A DNA stretch of 60,322 nt from JAHEEL01 sp963715255 (GCA_963715255.1 CAVQRN010000001.1:1-60322), one strand, 5' to 3'; positions 8,866-18,188 are shown, counted from the stretch's first letter. Translations and numbers: made by a program. The notes: generated from the sequence alone by a model not told the origin.

Positions 8866-9540
8866 TTACGGTCGGTCTCGCCACGCTTCGATCCGGTGGA
8901 TGAGCAGCGCCGCCCCGATGGCGACGGCTGCGCCGAGGGCGGCACCGCCAAGGGCGTCGGAGAGCCAGTGGGCCCTGAGATACACTCGACTGAGGGCCAT
9001 GAGCACGGCAAACGCTGCAGCGAGCATCTCGAGATTCCGTCGCTTGCTCCCCGCCGGCACCAACACGATCACCAGCGACACCACGATCGCCGCCCCTGCC
9101 ACCGCGTGGCCCGAGGGGAAGGAGAACCCCGATGTCTCGACAAGCGGCAGCGGGGGTCGTGCCCGCTCGTAGAGGTTCTTCATCGGCCCGATGAGCAGCT
9201 GGGACCCCAGCATGGCCAGGAACCAGAAGGCCAACGCCTCCCAGCGCCGGCGGAATGCCAAGAACACGCCAACGAGGATCATCACCGGTGCGGTCACCCA
9301 CGTGCTGCCGACGAAGTCGAGACCTTTCGCGAGAGCGACGAGAATCGACGACTCCAGGTCGACGGCGAGCTCGTAGACCCGATCGTCGACACCTTGGACG
9401 AGGTCGGCAAGTGCAGGAACTGCAAGTGCAATGAACACGAACAGGCCGAGCGCCCAGAGTACGAGCGCCAGCCTGAAGGCGCCGGGATGGTCCTGGAGGA
9501 GTGGCCGCTCCTCCAGGCGACGCGTCGTTTCGGATGTCAC
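8866..9540 (-). CDS. PAP2-family lipid phosphatase
   Basis: Membrane phosphatase of the PAP2/acid phosphatase superfamily, which removes phosphate from lipid phosphates such as phosphatidate or prenyl diphosphates. All three catalytic motifs are present: KNLYERARPPLP (Kx6RP), FPSGHAVAG (PSGH with the nucleophile-side His) and SRVYLRAHWLSD (SRx5HxxxD). About six hydrophobic helices surround them. GTG 9540 overlaps the TGA of the upstream kinase-flippase gene (GTGA), so the two are translationally coupled. About 224 residues. In context it probably acts with the flippase-like protein on membrane lipid or carrier recycling; the substrate is not predictable. Confidence 0.88.
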   Translation of the reverse strand: MTSETTRRLEERPLLQDHPGAFRLALVLWALGLFVFIALAVPALADLVQGVDDRVYELAVDLESSILVALAKGLDFVGSTWVTAPVMILVGVFLAFRRRWEALAFWFLAMLGSQLLIGPMKNLYERARPPLPLVETSGFSFPSGHAVAGAAIVVSLVIVLVPAGSKRRNLEMLAAAFAVLMALSRVYLRAHWLSDALGGAALGAAVAIGAALLIHRIEAWRDRP

Positions 9541-11987
9541 AGCATCCCGTCGCGCTCGAGCTTCCGGAAGCTGAACACACCGGGCAAGATCGGCAGCCAG
9601 AAGGTCGCGATCCTGTAGAGGAACGTTGACGACACCGCAGTCGTCGCATCGAGCCCGAGCGCCGTCATCGCTGCAATGATCGCTGCTTCGGTGGCGCCGA
9701 TACCACCGGGGGTCGGTGCCAAGTTGCCGAGTGCCTGGCCACCGAGGAACACCAGCGCCACCGCGGGAACGCTGAGGCCCCCGCCGAACGCCTCGAGCGA
9801 GAACCAGAGTGCTGTGATGTAGGCAACGATCAGCATGAAGGCGCCGCCGAACAGCATGATCGCCTTCGACGGCGTCGATGCAACGGCGACGAGACCCTGG
9901 CCTGAAGCCTTGATGGATGGCCAGACCTTGGTCCTGAAGACCTTCCTCGCAGGTGGCAGGAAGTAGACGATGGTGAGCAGGGTGAAGACCACCACCATGC
10001 CGACGAGCACCGTCTGCCCGGACGGGAGCTTGATGAAGTCCCCGGCATTCCTTCCGAGGAACACCACCGTCGTGAGCAGCAGGGTCATGTGCACCGTCAT
10101 GGTGGCCACGCTCGCCACGCCGATGCCCGCCACGGCATTGGGGAGTTCGACGCCGTTCTTCTGGAGGAAGCGAACGTTGGTTGCCATGCCACCAACCTTG
10201 ACCGGGCTGATGCGGTTGACGAATGAGCCGGCCAGCTGCACGAGCGTCGTCGGGATCAGCCGCACCCGCTCGGGGACCGACCCCATGATGTTGTAGGCCG
10301 CCCCGACGTAGGTGACGAACGACGCCGCGAGGATTGCCGGTGCCCATGCCCAATTGGCATCGAGGACGGCGCCGAAATCGGTCTGCGTCAGCTGTGGGAT
10401 CAGGAAGTAGATCGCCAAAGCGAAACCGACCACCATCAGGACCGTGCGAGTCGGGATGCGCTCGAGGCTCTCCAGCTGGATCTCCTCGATGCCGGTCTGG
10501 CGCTGGATCTCGTTGCGGATCTCCTCGTCCAGGCCCTTCTGCTGCTTCAACGAATCCCTGGTGGCACCCGAGAGTGCCAAGGGCTGGATCCGAGACGATG
10601 CTTCGGCGACAGGATCCGTCCCCAGCACGGCAATCGCGTTCGCCACGGCGCGCTCGGCGCCGACCGACGACGCCGTCGACGTGACGAGTTCGGCGATGTC
10701 GGACCGAAGCTGCCCGTCTGTTGCGGCGAGTTCGGCGAAGCCGAAGTCGATCAACCACGGCTGGCCATCCGAGCCGAGGAAGACGTTCGCCAGGCGCAGG
10801 TCGCGATGGGCCGTCCTGTGTTCGCGGAGGATCGCTACCTGTTTCCATACACCCCGGAGCACGTCGTCGGTGAGGTCCTCGACGGGGACCGAGTCGAGCG
10901 ACTTGCCGTCAACGAGGTCGTACGCCATGAGCATCGAGCTTGGTGCAATGTCAGCGATCGCCTCCATCTGCGGAGTCTTCACACCGTCGGCGGTTGCCAT
11001 CAGCGACGCCACAGCTTCGTGCTCCACCGCTCGCTTGAGAGACGAGAACGGTCGCTCGTCACCGACACCCTTCAGGCGGAACATCCGCGTGACGCGAAAC
11101 ATGACATCTGCCGCACGCTCGTCCGGTGAGAGTACCTTGACGAACAATCCCTTCCCCGACGCCGTCGTAGCGAAGTAGGGCACCGACCCACGTGCGTCGA
11201 CACCGGCCCTCTTGAGATGGGCGAGCGTGATCCCAGACCGGGAGAGTCCTTCCACCACTCGACGGCCGCGTGGGCGACGGTTGGGCTCGCCGAAGGCCAG
11301 GAGCACCGCTGCCCCGACGGCGTAGGCAATGCCGATCGCCAGGAACTCGTCGGTCGGCGGCTCAAGATGGCTCAGCATCTGCGTAAGCGCCAGGAGGATG
11401 ATCGTGATCCATCCGAATCGCTTCCACCGCCGATTCAGGTACGGGATGACCGCGGAGAAGAAGGCGGTGAGGGCGACGAGACTGCCGTACCGGACGAGCG
11501 GGCTAGAGATCTCGGTGTCGGCGATGCATTCAAACAGGCCGATGTTGGCGATGTCCGTTCCCGGTGCACACACCCAACTTGGCGGCGCCGTCGACAGGAT
11601 GGGTGGTGAGAAGCGCGACACGAGGAACGATTCGAGAAGCCACAGCACCACCAGAGCAAGCACAACCGCGAGGAGTGCGAGACGCAATCGCCGCCACTGC
11701 TTCTTCCGGATGAAGTACCCGATGCCCACGAAGGGCAGGATGAGCGCCAGCAGGCCGACCAGGGCCAGGACGACCATGACCAGGGGGTTTGGGAGGTGGT
11801 CGAAGCCCTGGATTACCTCGACCGTGATGGCCTCGGAGAGGTTGTTCAAGGTGGTGGCCAGCAAGAAGCCGAAGATCGTCGCGACGATGGCGACGATGAG
11901 GCGCAGCAGATCGGTCGGATGGCGAACGATCTTCCGCTCGGCGGGTTCTTCGATAATCACGCCATGATCTTCCATGGTGGTTGCCAT
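9537..11987 (-). CDS. Kinase-like domain fused to lysyl-PG-synthase-type (UPF0104) flippase domain
   Basis: 816 residues. The N-terminal ~230 residues hold about six helices. A protein-kinase-like domain follows (~270-420), with FVKVLSPDER as the Lys strand, HRDLRLANVFL as the catalytic loop and WLIDFGFAEL as the metal-binding DFG. After a helical linker, the C-terminal ~300 residues form an LPG_synthase_TM/YbhN-type integral domain with VNRISPVKVGGMATNVRF and the signature TPGGIGATEAAII. Known YbhN/MprF membrane domains move or sense lipids. The kinase part resembles RIO/lipopolysaccharide kinases and keeps its key residues. ATG 11987 follows GAGAGGA. A candidate MarR site lies ~45 bp upstream. 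Role in lipid translocation or signalling is inferred. Confidence 0.85.
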   Translation of the reverse strand: MATTMEDHGVIIEEPAERKIVRHPTDLLRLIVAIVATIFGFLLATTLNNLSEAITVEVIQGFDHLPNPLVMVVLALVGLLALILPFVGIGYFIRKKQWRRLRLALLAVVLALVVLWLLESFLVSRFSPPILSTAPPSWVCAPGTDIANIGLFECIADTEISSPLVRYGSLVALTAFFSAVIPYLNRRWKRFGWITIILLALTQMLSHLEPPTDEFLAIGIAYAVGAAVLLAFGEPNRRPRGRRVVEGLSRSGITLAHLKRAGVDARGSVPYFATTASGKGLFVKVLSPDERAADVMFRVTRMFRLKGVGDERPFSSLKRAVEHEAVASLMATADGVKTPQMEAIADIAPSSMLMAYDLVDGKSLDSVPVEDLTDDVLRGVWKQVAILREHRTAHRDLRLANVFLGSDGQPWLIDFGFAELAATDGQLRSDIAELVTSTASSVGAERAVANAIAVLGTDPVAEASSRIQPLALSGATRDSLKQQKGLDEEIRNEIQRQTGIEEIQLESLERIPTRTVLMVVGFALAIYFLIPQLTQTDFGAVLDANWAWAPAILAASFVTYVGAAYNIMGSVPERVRLIPTTLVQLAGSFVNRISPVKVGGMATNVRFLQKNGVELPNAVAGIGVASVATMTVHMTLLLTTVVFLGRNAGDFIKLPSGQTVLVGMVVVFTLLTIVYFLPPARKVFRTKVWPSIKASGQGLVAVASTPSKAIMLFGGAFMLIVAYITALWFSLEAFGGGLSVPAVALVFLGGQALGNLAPTPGGIGATEAAIIAAMTALGLDATTAVSSTFLYRIATFWLPILPGVFSFRKLERDGML

Positions 11988-12033
11988 TCTGGGTTCCTCT
12001 CGGCTTACGGCTGGCGGGCATCATAAGGGTGCT

Positions 12034-12052
12034 CGCTTCCTTGGTAAGCGAA
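12034..12052. promoter_or_regulatory. Inverted repeat matching the MarR promoter region
   Basis: CGCTTCCTTGGTAAGCGAA contains TCGCTT/AAGCGA arms (12033-12051) around a 7-nt centre. It shares 14 of 15 bases (TTCCTYGGTAAGCGA) with 16682-16696 between the MarR gene and the DUF389 gene. It lies upstream of the kinase-flippase start. I read it as a MarR operator. The rest of the 11988-12382 gap shows no supported gene. Confidence 0.5.
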
Positions 12053-12382
12053 ATTCTTGACCAGTTCGCGATGCGACTCACAACGATCACGATGGGACCA
12101 TTCGCGCTGACCCGGGTGCTGTGGGACGTACCGATTTCGTCAAGGGCCTTGTCGGCGGTGGTCGCCACACTGATATCAGGCATCGCAGACACCGCCTCAC
12201 TTCGTGAACGGTGGTCAGATTCGGCCTCGCCGCTGCCTTCGGGCTCCCCAGCACCTCCGCGAGCATGCGTTCGAATCGACATAACCGACCGCCGGGGACC
12301 GGGAGCGACCTTCGTACAAAGGTGCGGCGCTGCGAAGGAGATCGCGCGGCGCAGCCAGGGCGTCTCTTCTACGACAAGCGCG

Positions 12383-13222
12383 TCATCCCCGATCGATGGT
12401 CGCGAGATAGGCCCGGGTCGCGCCGAAGGCTGACGCGATGCTCTGCTCCGCATTCGAGAGGTCCCCGTAGCGCAGCTTCGTCCGATCGTTGAACCTGCCC
12501 TTCGTGGCACCCGTCGGGAGCAAGTGCACCGACACGCCGTCTTGGACATTGGCGAGGTCGGTGGTGAAGCGATGTCGACGGGCGATCTCGAACGCGACGA
12601 CCGCCACGTCCCAGGGTTTGGTGGGAACGTCGAGCTCATCGTCGATGTGGCCGACGTGCATGACGAATACCGTGGTGGCTCCCAACGCGAAGGCTCGGGA
12701 CAGGGGAATGGAATTCACCACACCGCCATCGACATAGTGCTTTCCCCCGATCTCGACCGGCGGAAGGAGCCCCGGCACGGCAGAGGACGCGAGCAGGGCG
12801 TCGACAACGGGGCCGGCCGCGAACCAGTGTTCCGACGAATCCTCGATGCAGGCAGCGACGCATTCGAAGTGCAATGGCAGTGACTCGATGTCGCCGTGAC
12901 CGAGCCGGGCTGTCAACCACGACCGAAGGTCATCATTGGCGTGCAAATACGTGCGTTGAGCGATGGCCGAACGGGCGCGAGTCCACAGACCGCCGGGGAA
13001 CAGGTCGCTGAACTCGAGGCCACTCCACGCCTCCTCCATCATCCGAACCCCTTCGGCGTTCGGAGACGACGCGAACAGCGCACCGTTGATCCCTCCGATG
13101 GAGGTGCCGACCACGACGTCGGCCTCGATGCCGGCCTCCACGAGGGCCTTGAGCATCCCGACCTCGTAGGCTCCGCGATGGCCGCCCCCTCCGAGGACGA
13201 AGGCGGTCGTCGACATCGTCAC
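12383..13222 (-). CDS. Patatin-like phospholipase
   Basis: 279 residues with the complete patatin Ser-Asp dyad: oxyanion loop LGGGGHRGAYEVG at the N terminus, nucleophile elbow VVGTSIGGINGAL (GxSxG), and catalytic Asp in YVDGGVVNSIPLS. Bacterial members such as RssA act as cytosolic phospholipase or lysophospholipase. GTG 13222 (GTG ACG ATG) overlaps the TGA of the acyltransferase gene; ATG 13216 is an alternative start. Pairing a phospholipase with an acyltransferase in one coupled unit suggests a deacylation/reacylation pair for membrane lipids. The length is normal and no defect is seen. Confidence 0.88.
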   Translation of the reverse strand: MTMSTTAFVLGGGGHRGAYEVGMLKALVEAGIEADVVVGTSIGGINGALFASSPNAEGVRMMEEAWSGLEFSDLFPGGLWTRARSAIAQRTYLHANDDLRSWLTARLGHGDIESLPLHFECVAACIEDSSEHWFAAGPVVDALLASSAVPGLLPPVEIGGKHYVDGGVVNSIPLSRAFALGATTVFVMHVGHIDDELDVPTKPWDVAVVAFEIARRHRFTTDLANVQDGVSVHLLPTGATKGRFNDRTKLRYGDLSNAEQSIASAFGATRAYLATIDRG

Positions 13223-14238
13223 ACCGGTCCTTGTTCAATCGTGGTCACGCGATTGGCGCTGATCCATGCATCGACCGCCTGCCACTGGGCGTTCAGCCAG
13301 GCCACACGCTCCTCGGAGGTCACCGGTACGTCATCCGCTCCGACATGCCAGTAGTTGGCCCGGATGGCGCGGCCGAACGGGATGCCCCTCCAGATGATGG
13401 CGGGTGAGATCAGATCCTCGGTCCCCGTGTGGGCAACGAAGACGATATCGGCACCCGGTGTCTCCTCCATTGCGGCGAGCGGGCCGGAGGGGTGTGGGGG
13501 AAGCACGTTCACAAGGCTCTGGGCGTACGCCGCATCGTCGGTGAGGCCGCGCCGCTCGCAACTCTCGATGATCCTCCTTCGCCGCCCCGGGGTGAAGTTG
13601 CCACCCTCAGGGAAGAGCACGAAGGCGTCGTGCCCCTCGAGGTTCGATGCTGCATTCCTGACCGCCTCGAGCGCGATCTCACGCTGCTTGGGATGGGGAC
13701 GGATGAAGCGCATCGGGAGACGGTGCCCCATCACGTCGAAGAACGGCGAAAACTCCAGCTCCTTCTTCCCCACGATGCGGGGGAATCGATCGAAGTCGTG
13801 GAGGAGCACGCCTGCGATGAACACCGAATCGCCCGGCCCCGCGTGGCGACTGAACACGATCACCGGACCATCGATGCGCGGTCGGCTCGGGACCTCGATG
13901 GTGAAACCGAAGGCGATCTGTATCTCCCGGGAGATCACTCCAAGCCAGCACGCTAGCAATCGGTAGTGGGCGAGACGGAACCGGGGCGAGCGGATCCTTG
14001 CTCCGAATCCCGAGGCAATCCAGAGCCCGAACGCGGCGCTGAGGCCCGCCACCTCGCACGCCATGAAGACCACGAACAGCCGAGTTGTTCGCACGAACTT
14101 CCACGGCCCCCGCGTGACGAGGTCGGCAAGGGCGGCGAACGCGAACAGGAGGGGGCTGAGGATCACCGACAGGACGGCGAGAATGAAGATCAAGGGATCG
14201 AGGAGCACACGGCGCACACCGATCGGGGGGATCCACAT
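13219..14238 (-). CDS. 1-acyl-glycerol-3-phosphate-type acyltransferase (PlsC superfamily)
   Basis: 339 residues. A hydrophobic N terminus (residues ~12-75, two helices, with LIFILAVLSVILSPLLFAF) anchors it in the membrane. The acyltransferase motifs follow: FSRHAGPGDSVF (Hx4D), MRFIRPHPKQRE (the substrate-binding block) and FVLFPEGGNFTPGRR (FPEGG). A late segment, PAIIWRGIPFGRAIRANYWH, is typical of longer actinobacterial members. It transfers an acyl chain to a lysophospholipid or related alcohol; the exact acceptor is unknown. ATG 14238 begins MWIPPIGVRRVL. Its stop overlaps the patatin start, indicating coupling. Confidence 0.87.
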   Translation of the reverse strand: MWIPPIGVRRVLLDPLIFILAVLSVILSPLLFAFAALADLVTRGPWKFVRTTRLFVVFMACEVAGLSAAFGLWIASGFGARIRSPRFRLAHYRLLACWLGVISREIQIAFGFTIEVPSRPRIDGPVIVFSRHAGPGDSVFIAGVLLHDFDRFPRIVGKKELEFSPFFDVMGHRLPMRFIRPHPKQREIALEAVRNAASNLEGHDAFVLFPEGGNFTPGRRRRIIESCERRGLTDDAAYAQSLVNVLPPHPSGPLAAMEETPGADIVFVAHTGTEDLISPAIIWRGIPFGRAIRANYWHVGADDVPVTSEERVAWLNAQWQAVDAWISANRVTTIEQGPV

Positions 14239-14303
14239 CTGACCGGCCTCCTCGGTCGCTCGATGGTCGAAGGCCGCAACAGTAGTGCTGGTCGCTTCCA
14301 GAG

Positions 14304-15574
14304 TCAGCGGTCGTAGCCCGCCTGCGCTATTTCTTGTGCCGGCTCGAGCCGATCGGTGGCGATGAACTGCACCATTGCGTCGAAGAACGAGCGGGTACCC
14401 ACGGGTGAGTACATGAGGTCCGACCCGTCAAAGCGCACGACCTCGGCGTCGGCGACGATCGACGCCATCCTCCTGTCGAAATCGGCGCCGTACGCATCGG
14501 GATCGAAGTCGGAGCGTGGCGAGCTGAAGCCACCCTGCTCCGCCCACGGCTCACCGGCGGCGGCCGTGGAGAGGAAGCGCATCAGCGCCCAAGTTTCCTC
14601 GCTGTCGGTGAACGCCGCTGCGACGGTGCCGCCGATCACGATGGGGGCGGTGCCGGAGACCTCTCCGGGTAGGACGAAGACGTCGACGTCCCCGCCCTCT
14701 CCCACCGTGACCTCGCCCGGGAGATTCGGCAGTTGGAAGGACGCTTGCTTGTACATGAGGCAGCCGGGAGGTGAAGCGAACATCGGATCCTGCGCCCTGG
14801 CGGGGCTGGTGTTCAGGACTCCTCGCCGACCGCCGTTGGCGGCCTCGAGCACTGAGCACGAGGGCTGCCGAACTCGGCGATCGCCGATCCGATGCGGTCG
14901 TCGGTGAACGCGATGTTGCCAGCAACCCAGGCGTCGTAGACCTCGGGGCCGTCGGCCCGCAGCACGATGTCTTCGACCCAGTCGGTGGCGGGCCATCCCG
15001 TTGCATCGAAGGCCGACACGCCGATGCACCATGGGTTGAGACCGTCCGCGGAGATGCGACTCGAGAGCTCCTCGAGCTCGGTCCAGGTCGTAGGTATCTC
15101 GTAGCCGTGGGCGGCGAACTCGGAAGGCGAATACCACACGAGGCTCTTCACCTGCACCTGGAAGAGCACACTGTTTGCCGCGTCGGCTGATCCGAAGGCT
15201 CCACGGAGGGAAGGAAGAAGAGAGTTGCTCGCGACCTCGACCACGTCGTCACGCAGCGGGATGACAAGGCCCTCGTCCGCCAGGTCCTCGAGAAGGCCCG
15301 GCTGGGGGAAGAGCCCGACATCGGGTGGGTTTCCTTCCTCCACTCGCTCGCGGACGGCTCTCGGGAACGACGCCGACCCCGTGAAGCGCGTCTCGATGCC
15401 CGTCTCATCCTCAAAGCGGGCGAGAACATCGCGGAGGGCATCGGCATCGGAACCCCGCTGGTTCCCGAAGACGATGAGGGCGTCGGTGTCCTCGGGCTCA
15501 CCCGACGAACAGCCGGCGGCAAGCAGGCTGAAACCGATCAGGAGAGAGGAGAAGCCGTTCAGCCGGACGTAGAT
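14304..15574 (-). pseudogene. Extracellular solute-binding lipoprotein (family 1), two frameshifts
   Basis: Reads as a periplasmic-type sugar-binding lipoprotein of an ABC importer. A hydrophobic stretch ends in the lipobox LLAAGCSSG; then LIVFGNQRGSDADALRDVLA and DDVVEVASNSLLPSLRGAFG, a substrate-contact region (CIGVSAFDATGWPATDWVED), and a C-terminal part with PEEDV-like hinge features (TWALMRFLSTAAAGEPW). The mature frame has no ATG; ATG 15574, overlapping the DUF389 stop, is in another frame, so a shift lies at ~15545-15570. A second shift lies at ~14863-14878. No permease or ATPase genes adjoin it. It is either decayed or wrongly assembled. Confidence 0.75.
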
Positions 15575-16647
15575 TCATCCGCGACCTCGAGTCGATAACG
15601 GACGCTGATGTCGACAACTCTGCCGATACGGGCCGACACGGCATCGGCGAGCTTCCACGAGGGCTGCGGGGCGCTCGAGGTCGTCGAAACCACGAGATCG
15701 ACCTCGGCGCGGCCACCCGGCTGGAGGTCGGCAACGAGGCCCTCGATGCTCGCATTCGGATCCCAGGTGGCGACCTCCACCGTCACCGTCTGCGCGAAGC
15801 GCTGATCCTGGACCACACCGACGGTATGGACCGTCAGGGGAACGGCGATCGCCACGAGGACTACGGCGCTCACGAACAAGCCGATGCGAGCGTGGCGCAA
15901 GCCCTGGAGTCGTATCTCGGGTGGCACGAAACCCGAGAGCAGCATGACGACGATGGCGGACAGGACGATGGCAAAGAGGTTCGTCAGGAACAGGAGGAAG
16001 GCGCCGCCGGCCTGCGAGGTGGCTCCAACCTGCAGGAGGATCCCGACGGTGGCGAGCGGTGGTACCAGGGCAACGGCAATGGCAACACCAGGAAGTGAGG
16101 AGCTCGCCTTCGGATGAGTGAGCACGTAGCCACCCGCGAGGCCGGCGGCGATAGCGACACCGAGATCGAGCAGCGATGGTTGCGTCCGCCCGAGGATCTC
16201 ACTCGGAAGCGAGTACACGGTGGTGAAGTTCTGCAAGCCGATGAACGTGACCACCATCGAGGTGCCGATCGCCACGACGACGCCGGCGGCGATGACGGCA
16301 ACGCTGGACAGCAACGTCTTCAGATCCGCGACGAGGAGCGATGCGGCCGTCGCGAGAATCGGCGTCATGAGCGGCGCCACGAGCATGGCACCAATGATCA
16401 CCGCCACGCTGTTCGCTGCGAGTCCGAAGGCGGCGAGCAGCGTCGACAGCACGATGAGGACGAAGAATCGCACGAGGTGTGCTGTGAGCTCCTCGGACTC
16501 CCAGAACAACTCGTCCGTCACCAGATCGCGCTCATCTTCGGACATCATGCGACGCGACGGACGCAGCCCGTCGAGCATCTGTCCCAGGGGCGAAAGCGCC
16601 GTCGCGGACTTCGGAGGTGCCGGCTCCCCCTGACTTGCGGTGCTCAT
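15559..16647 (-). CDS. DUF389 family membrane protein
   Basis: 362 residues. The conserved DUF389 hydrophobic core spans about 60-260, with LIVLSTLLAAFGLAANSVAV, MLVAPLMTPILATAASLLVA and IAAGLAGGYVLTHP among six or more helices. A soluble C-terminal domain follows (~270-362). The molecular function of the family is not established. ATG 16647 opens with a Pro/Ser-rich cytosolic tail. It is divergent from the MarR gene with a 99-bp spacer containing the candidate operator, so it is a likely MarR target. Its stop overlaps the start region of the solute-binding lipoprotein. Confidence 0.85.
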   Translation of the reverse strand: MSTASQGEPAPPKSATALSPLGQMLDGLRPSRRMMSEDERDLVTDELFWESEELTAHLVRFFVLIVLSTLLAAFGLAANSVAVIIGAMLVAPLMTPILATAASLLVADLKTLLSSVAVIAAGVVVAIGTSMVVTFIGLQNFTTVYSLPSEILGRTQPSLLDLGVAIAAGLAGGYVLTHPKASSSLPGVAIAVALVPPLATVGILLQVGATSQAGGAFLLFLTNLFAIVLSAIVVMLLSGFVPPEIRLQGLRHARIGLFVSAVVLVAIAVPLTVHTVGVVQDQRFAQTVTVEVATWDPNASIEGLVADLQPGGRAEVDLVVSTTSSAPQPSWKLADAVSARIGRVVDISVRYRLEVADESTSG

Positions 16648-16678
16648 GCGCGCAGATCATACGTCCATTGCGATGGTT

Positions 16679-16696
16679 GTTTCCTCGGTAAGCGAG
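16679..16696. promoter_or_regulatory. Candidate MarR operator in the divergent promoter
   Basis: GTTTCCTCGGTAAGCGAG lies between the divergent DUF389 and MarR genes, 51 bp before the MarR ATG. Its core matches 14 of 15 bases at 12038-12052 upstream of the kinase-flippase gene. A MarR dimer site is inferred from placement and recurrence. Confidence 0.5.
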
Positions 16697-16746
16697 TCGG
16701 GACACGCCGCGGTGAGAAGCTGAGGAAGTCGCTGTAGCATCGAGTC

Positions 16747-17166
16747 ATGGAGAGACACGAGTCCCGCAATGAGAGCGACGCCGCGACCGCACGGATCATT
16801 GTGGCGTTGGGTGATGCCGGGAGGATCATTTCAGAAGCCATCCGATCGAGTACCAGCCTCAAGCTGCTCATTGACAACTCGACGATGGTGGCCTTCCTCC
16901 TCCTCTGGCTCTCCGGCCCGATGCGCCCTGGTGAGATCGCCGAGGCGATGGGCATCACCACCGGTGGATCCACGAAGATCGTGACGAAACTCGAAGCGAA
17001 CGGCCTCGTTTCGCGCCTCCATCACGCCGACCCCGATGGACGCGCCGTGATCGTGAGCCTCACTGAGAAGGGAGAGCTCACGGCAAATGCCGTCGTCGAC
17101 GCTGTTGGTGAGGCGGTGCGGGATCTCATGGTGCGGCTCACCACGCTCGGCGCCACCGCGAGGTGA
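16747..17166 (+). CDS. MarR-family transcriptional regulator
   Basis: 139 residues, winged-helix fold. Recognition region: MRPGEIAEAMGITTGGSTKI (~59-78); wing: SRLHHADPDGRAVIVSLTEKG (~90-110 in part). The C-terminal dimerisation helix is on the short side. MarR proteins are dimeric repressors released by small ligands. Divergent orientation to DUF389 and the shared inverted repeat at two promoters suggest that it controls DUF389 and the kinase-flippase/PAP2 unit. ATG 16747 is the first start. Confidence 0.82.
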   Translation: MERHESRNESDAATARIIVALGDAGRIISEAIRSSTSLKLLIDNSTMVAFLLLWLSGPMRPGEIAEAMGITTGGSTKIVTKLEANGLVSRLHHADPDGRAVIVSLTEKGELTANAVVDAVGEAVRDLMVRLTTLGATAR

Positions 17167-17248
17167 GCCAACCCGCTTCCTCGATCAGCTAATCCTCTAG
17201 ACTCGCCGGACCCTGCTCCGCTATCGACTCACGAGACCAGGAGGATAC

Positions 17249-17872
17249 GTGGATGCTCCACCTGCTGCGGCCGGTAGCAATCCGGGAGAACGCGGGAAGC
17301 AGGTCTATGACGGCGACGGCTTCGACCCGTCCTCAGCGATCAAGAGTGACTTCGACGCGACCATCGTGCTGCTCCTCTGGTGCATTCGGAAGTCCTTCTT
17401 TCCCCTGTTGTGGCTCGGGTTCTTGTTTGCGACGATCTACTTCGCCATCGCTCGGCGGGACCTGCTCAAACTCGAGGAACAGGCATCTTCGCTGAGTTCG
17501 CCGGGCGAGTACCTCGGAGCTCTGCTGTCACCCCTTGCGCTCGTCGCGATCGCTCTCATCATGAGAATCTCCGTGGGAATCCTCGCTCTTGCCGCCGCCT
17601 ACCCGTTGAGCAGGTCGACGAAGCCGCACGATCATCAGGACGTCCGAGCGATGACGCGGCACATCCGCGTATGGCGAGATCGGCTCTATCTCAGCCGTGC
17701 ATACCGATCGCTCCGGTGGACCTGGATCGTCCGGAACGCTGCGGTCCAACAACTCGGTCGTCGGGGAGCGAGACTCGCGATGTGCAATCCGGTACTGAGA
17801 TGGGCCGGCATCGCACTGTTCATCCTTTTCGTGGTTGTCTTCTTCTTCGCACTGGGAGCATCCATGCAGTAG
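17249..17872 (+). CDS. Membrane protein of unknown function
   Basis: 207 residues from GTG 17249, six bases after AGGAGGA. A hydrophilic N terminus (~45 residues) precedes helices at ~45-70 (PLLWLGFLFATIYFAIA), ~95-122 (LLSPLALVAIALIMRISVGI) and the extreme C terminus (WAGIALFILFVVVFFFALG). A basic stretch, RHIRVWRDRLYLSRAYRSLR, lies between the last two. I do not recognise the family. It follows MarR on the same strand by 80 bp but has its own ribosome site. Confidence 0.65.
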   Translation: MDAPPAAAGSNPGERGKQVYDGDGFDPSSAIKSDFDATIVLLLWCIRKSFFPLLWLGFLFATIYFAIARRDLLKLEEQASSLSSPGEYLGALLSPLALVAIALIMRISVGILALAAAYPLSRSTKPHDHQDVRAMTRHIRVWRDRLYLSRAYRSLRWTWIVRNAAVQQLGRRGARLAMCNPVLRWAGIALFILFVVVFFFALGASMQ

Positions 17873-17954
17873 AGCGGAGCTCGGCGGACAGAGGAAGCCG
17901 CCAAGTGCCGGCGAATAGCTTGTTCCTGAATGCGACAACGGCGCACCCGAAACT

Positions 17955-18080
17955 CGACGTTCCCTTGCCCGGGAACGACTCGTGCCCGAACGCAACGCCG
18001 CCATTCGTATCGATAACCGCGGCAACGTGAACACCGGCACGCGTATCCACACCACCAATCACTCCAGATACCATCAACAT
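17955..18080 (-). pseudogene. IS110-family transposase, N-terminal stub
   Basis: On the minus strand ATG 18080 opens MLMVSGVIGGVDTRAGVHVA, then IDTNGGVAFGHESFPG. This is the IS110 RuvC-like N terminus with the first catalytic Asp (GVDT). Similarity ends after about 42 residues. Only the start of the element and part of its upstream non-coding end remain. Surrounding sequence 17873-18350 carries no other gene. Confidence 0.65.
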
Positions 18081-18188
18081 GCGCCGCCCCCTTTCTCTCG
18101 CTGAAGGCGGAGAAGGGTGGCACATGCCACCAGGACGGCGGACCGAGACCACCCGAGCTGGAACTAGCAGCTCAACCGGGCCCTCACG

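Noticed and set aside
8866..10848. 660-codon minus-strand frame covering the PAP2 gene
   Set aside because: Only the part from GTG 9540 carries PAP2 motifs. The upstream half is an Arg-rich shadow of the kinase-flippase gene, which is strongly supported in another frame.
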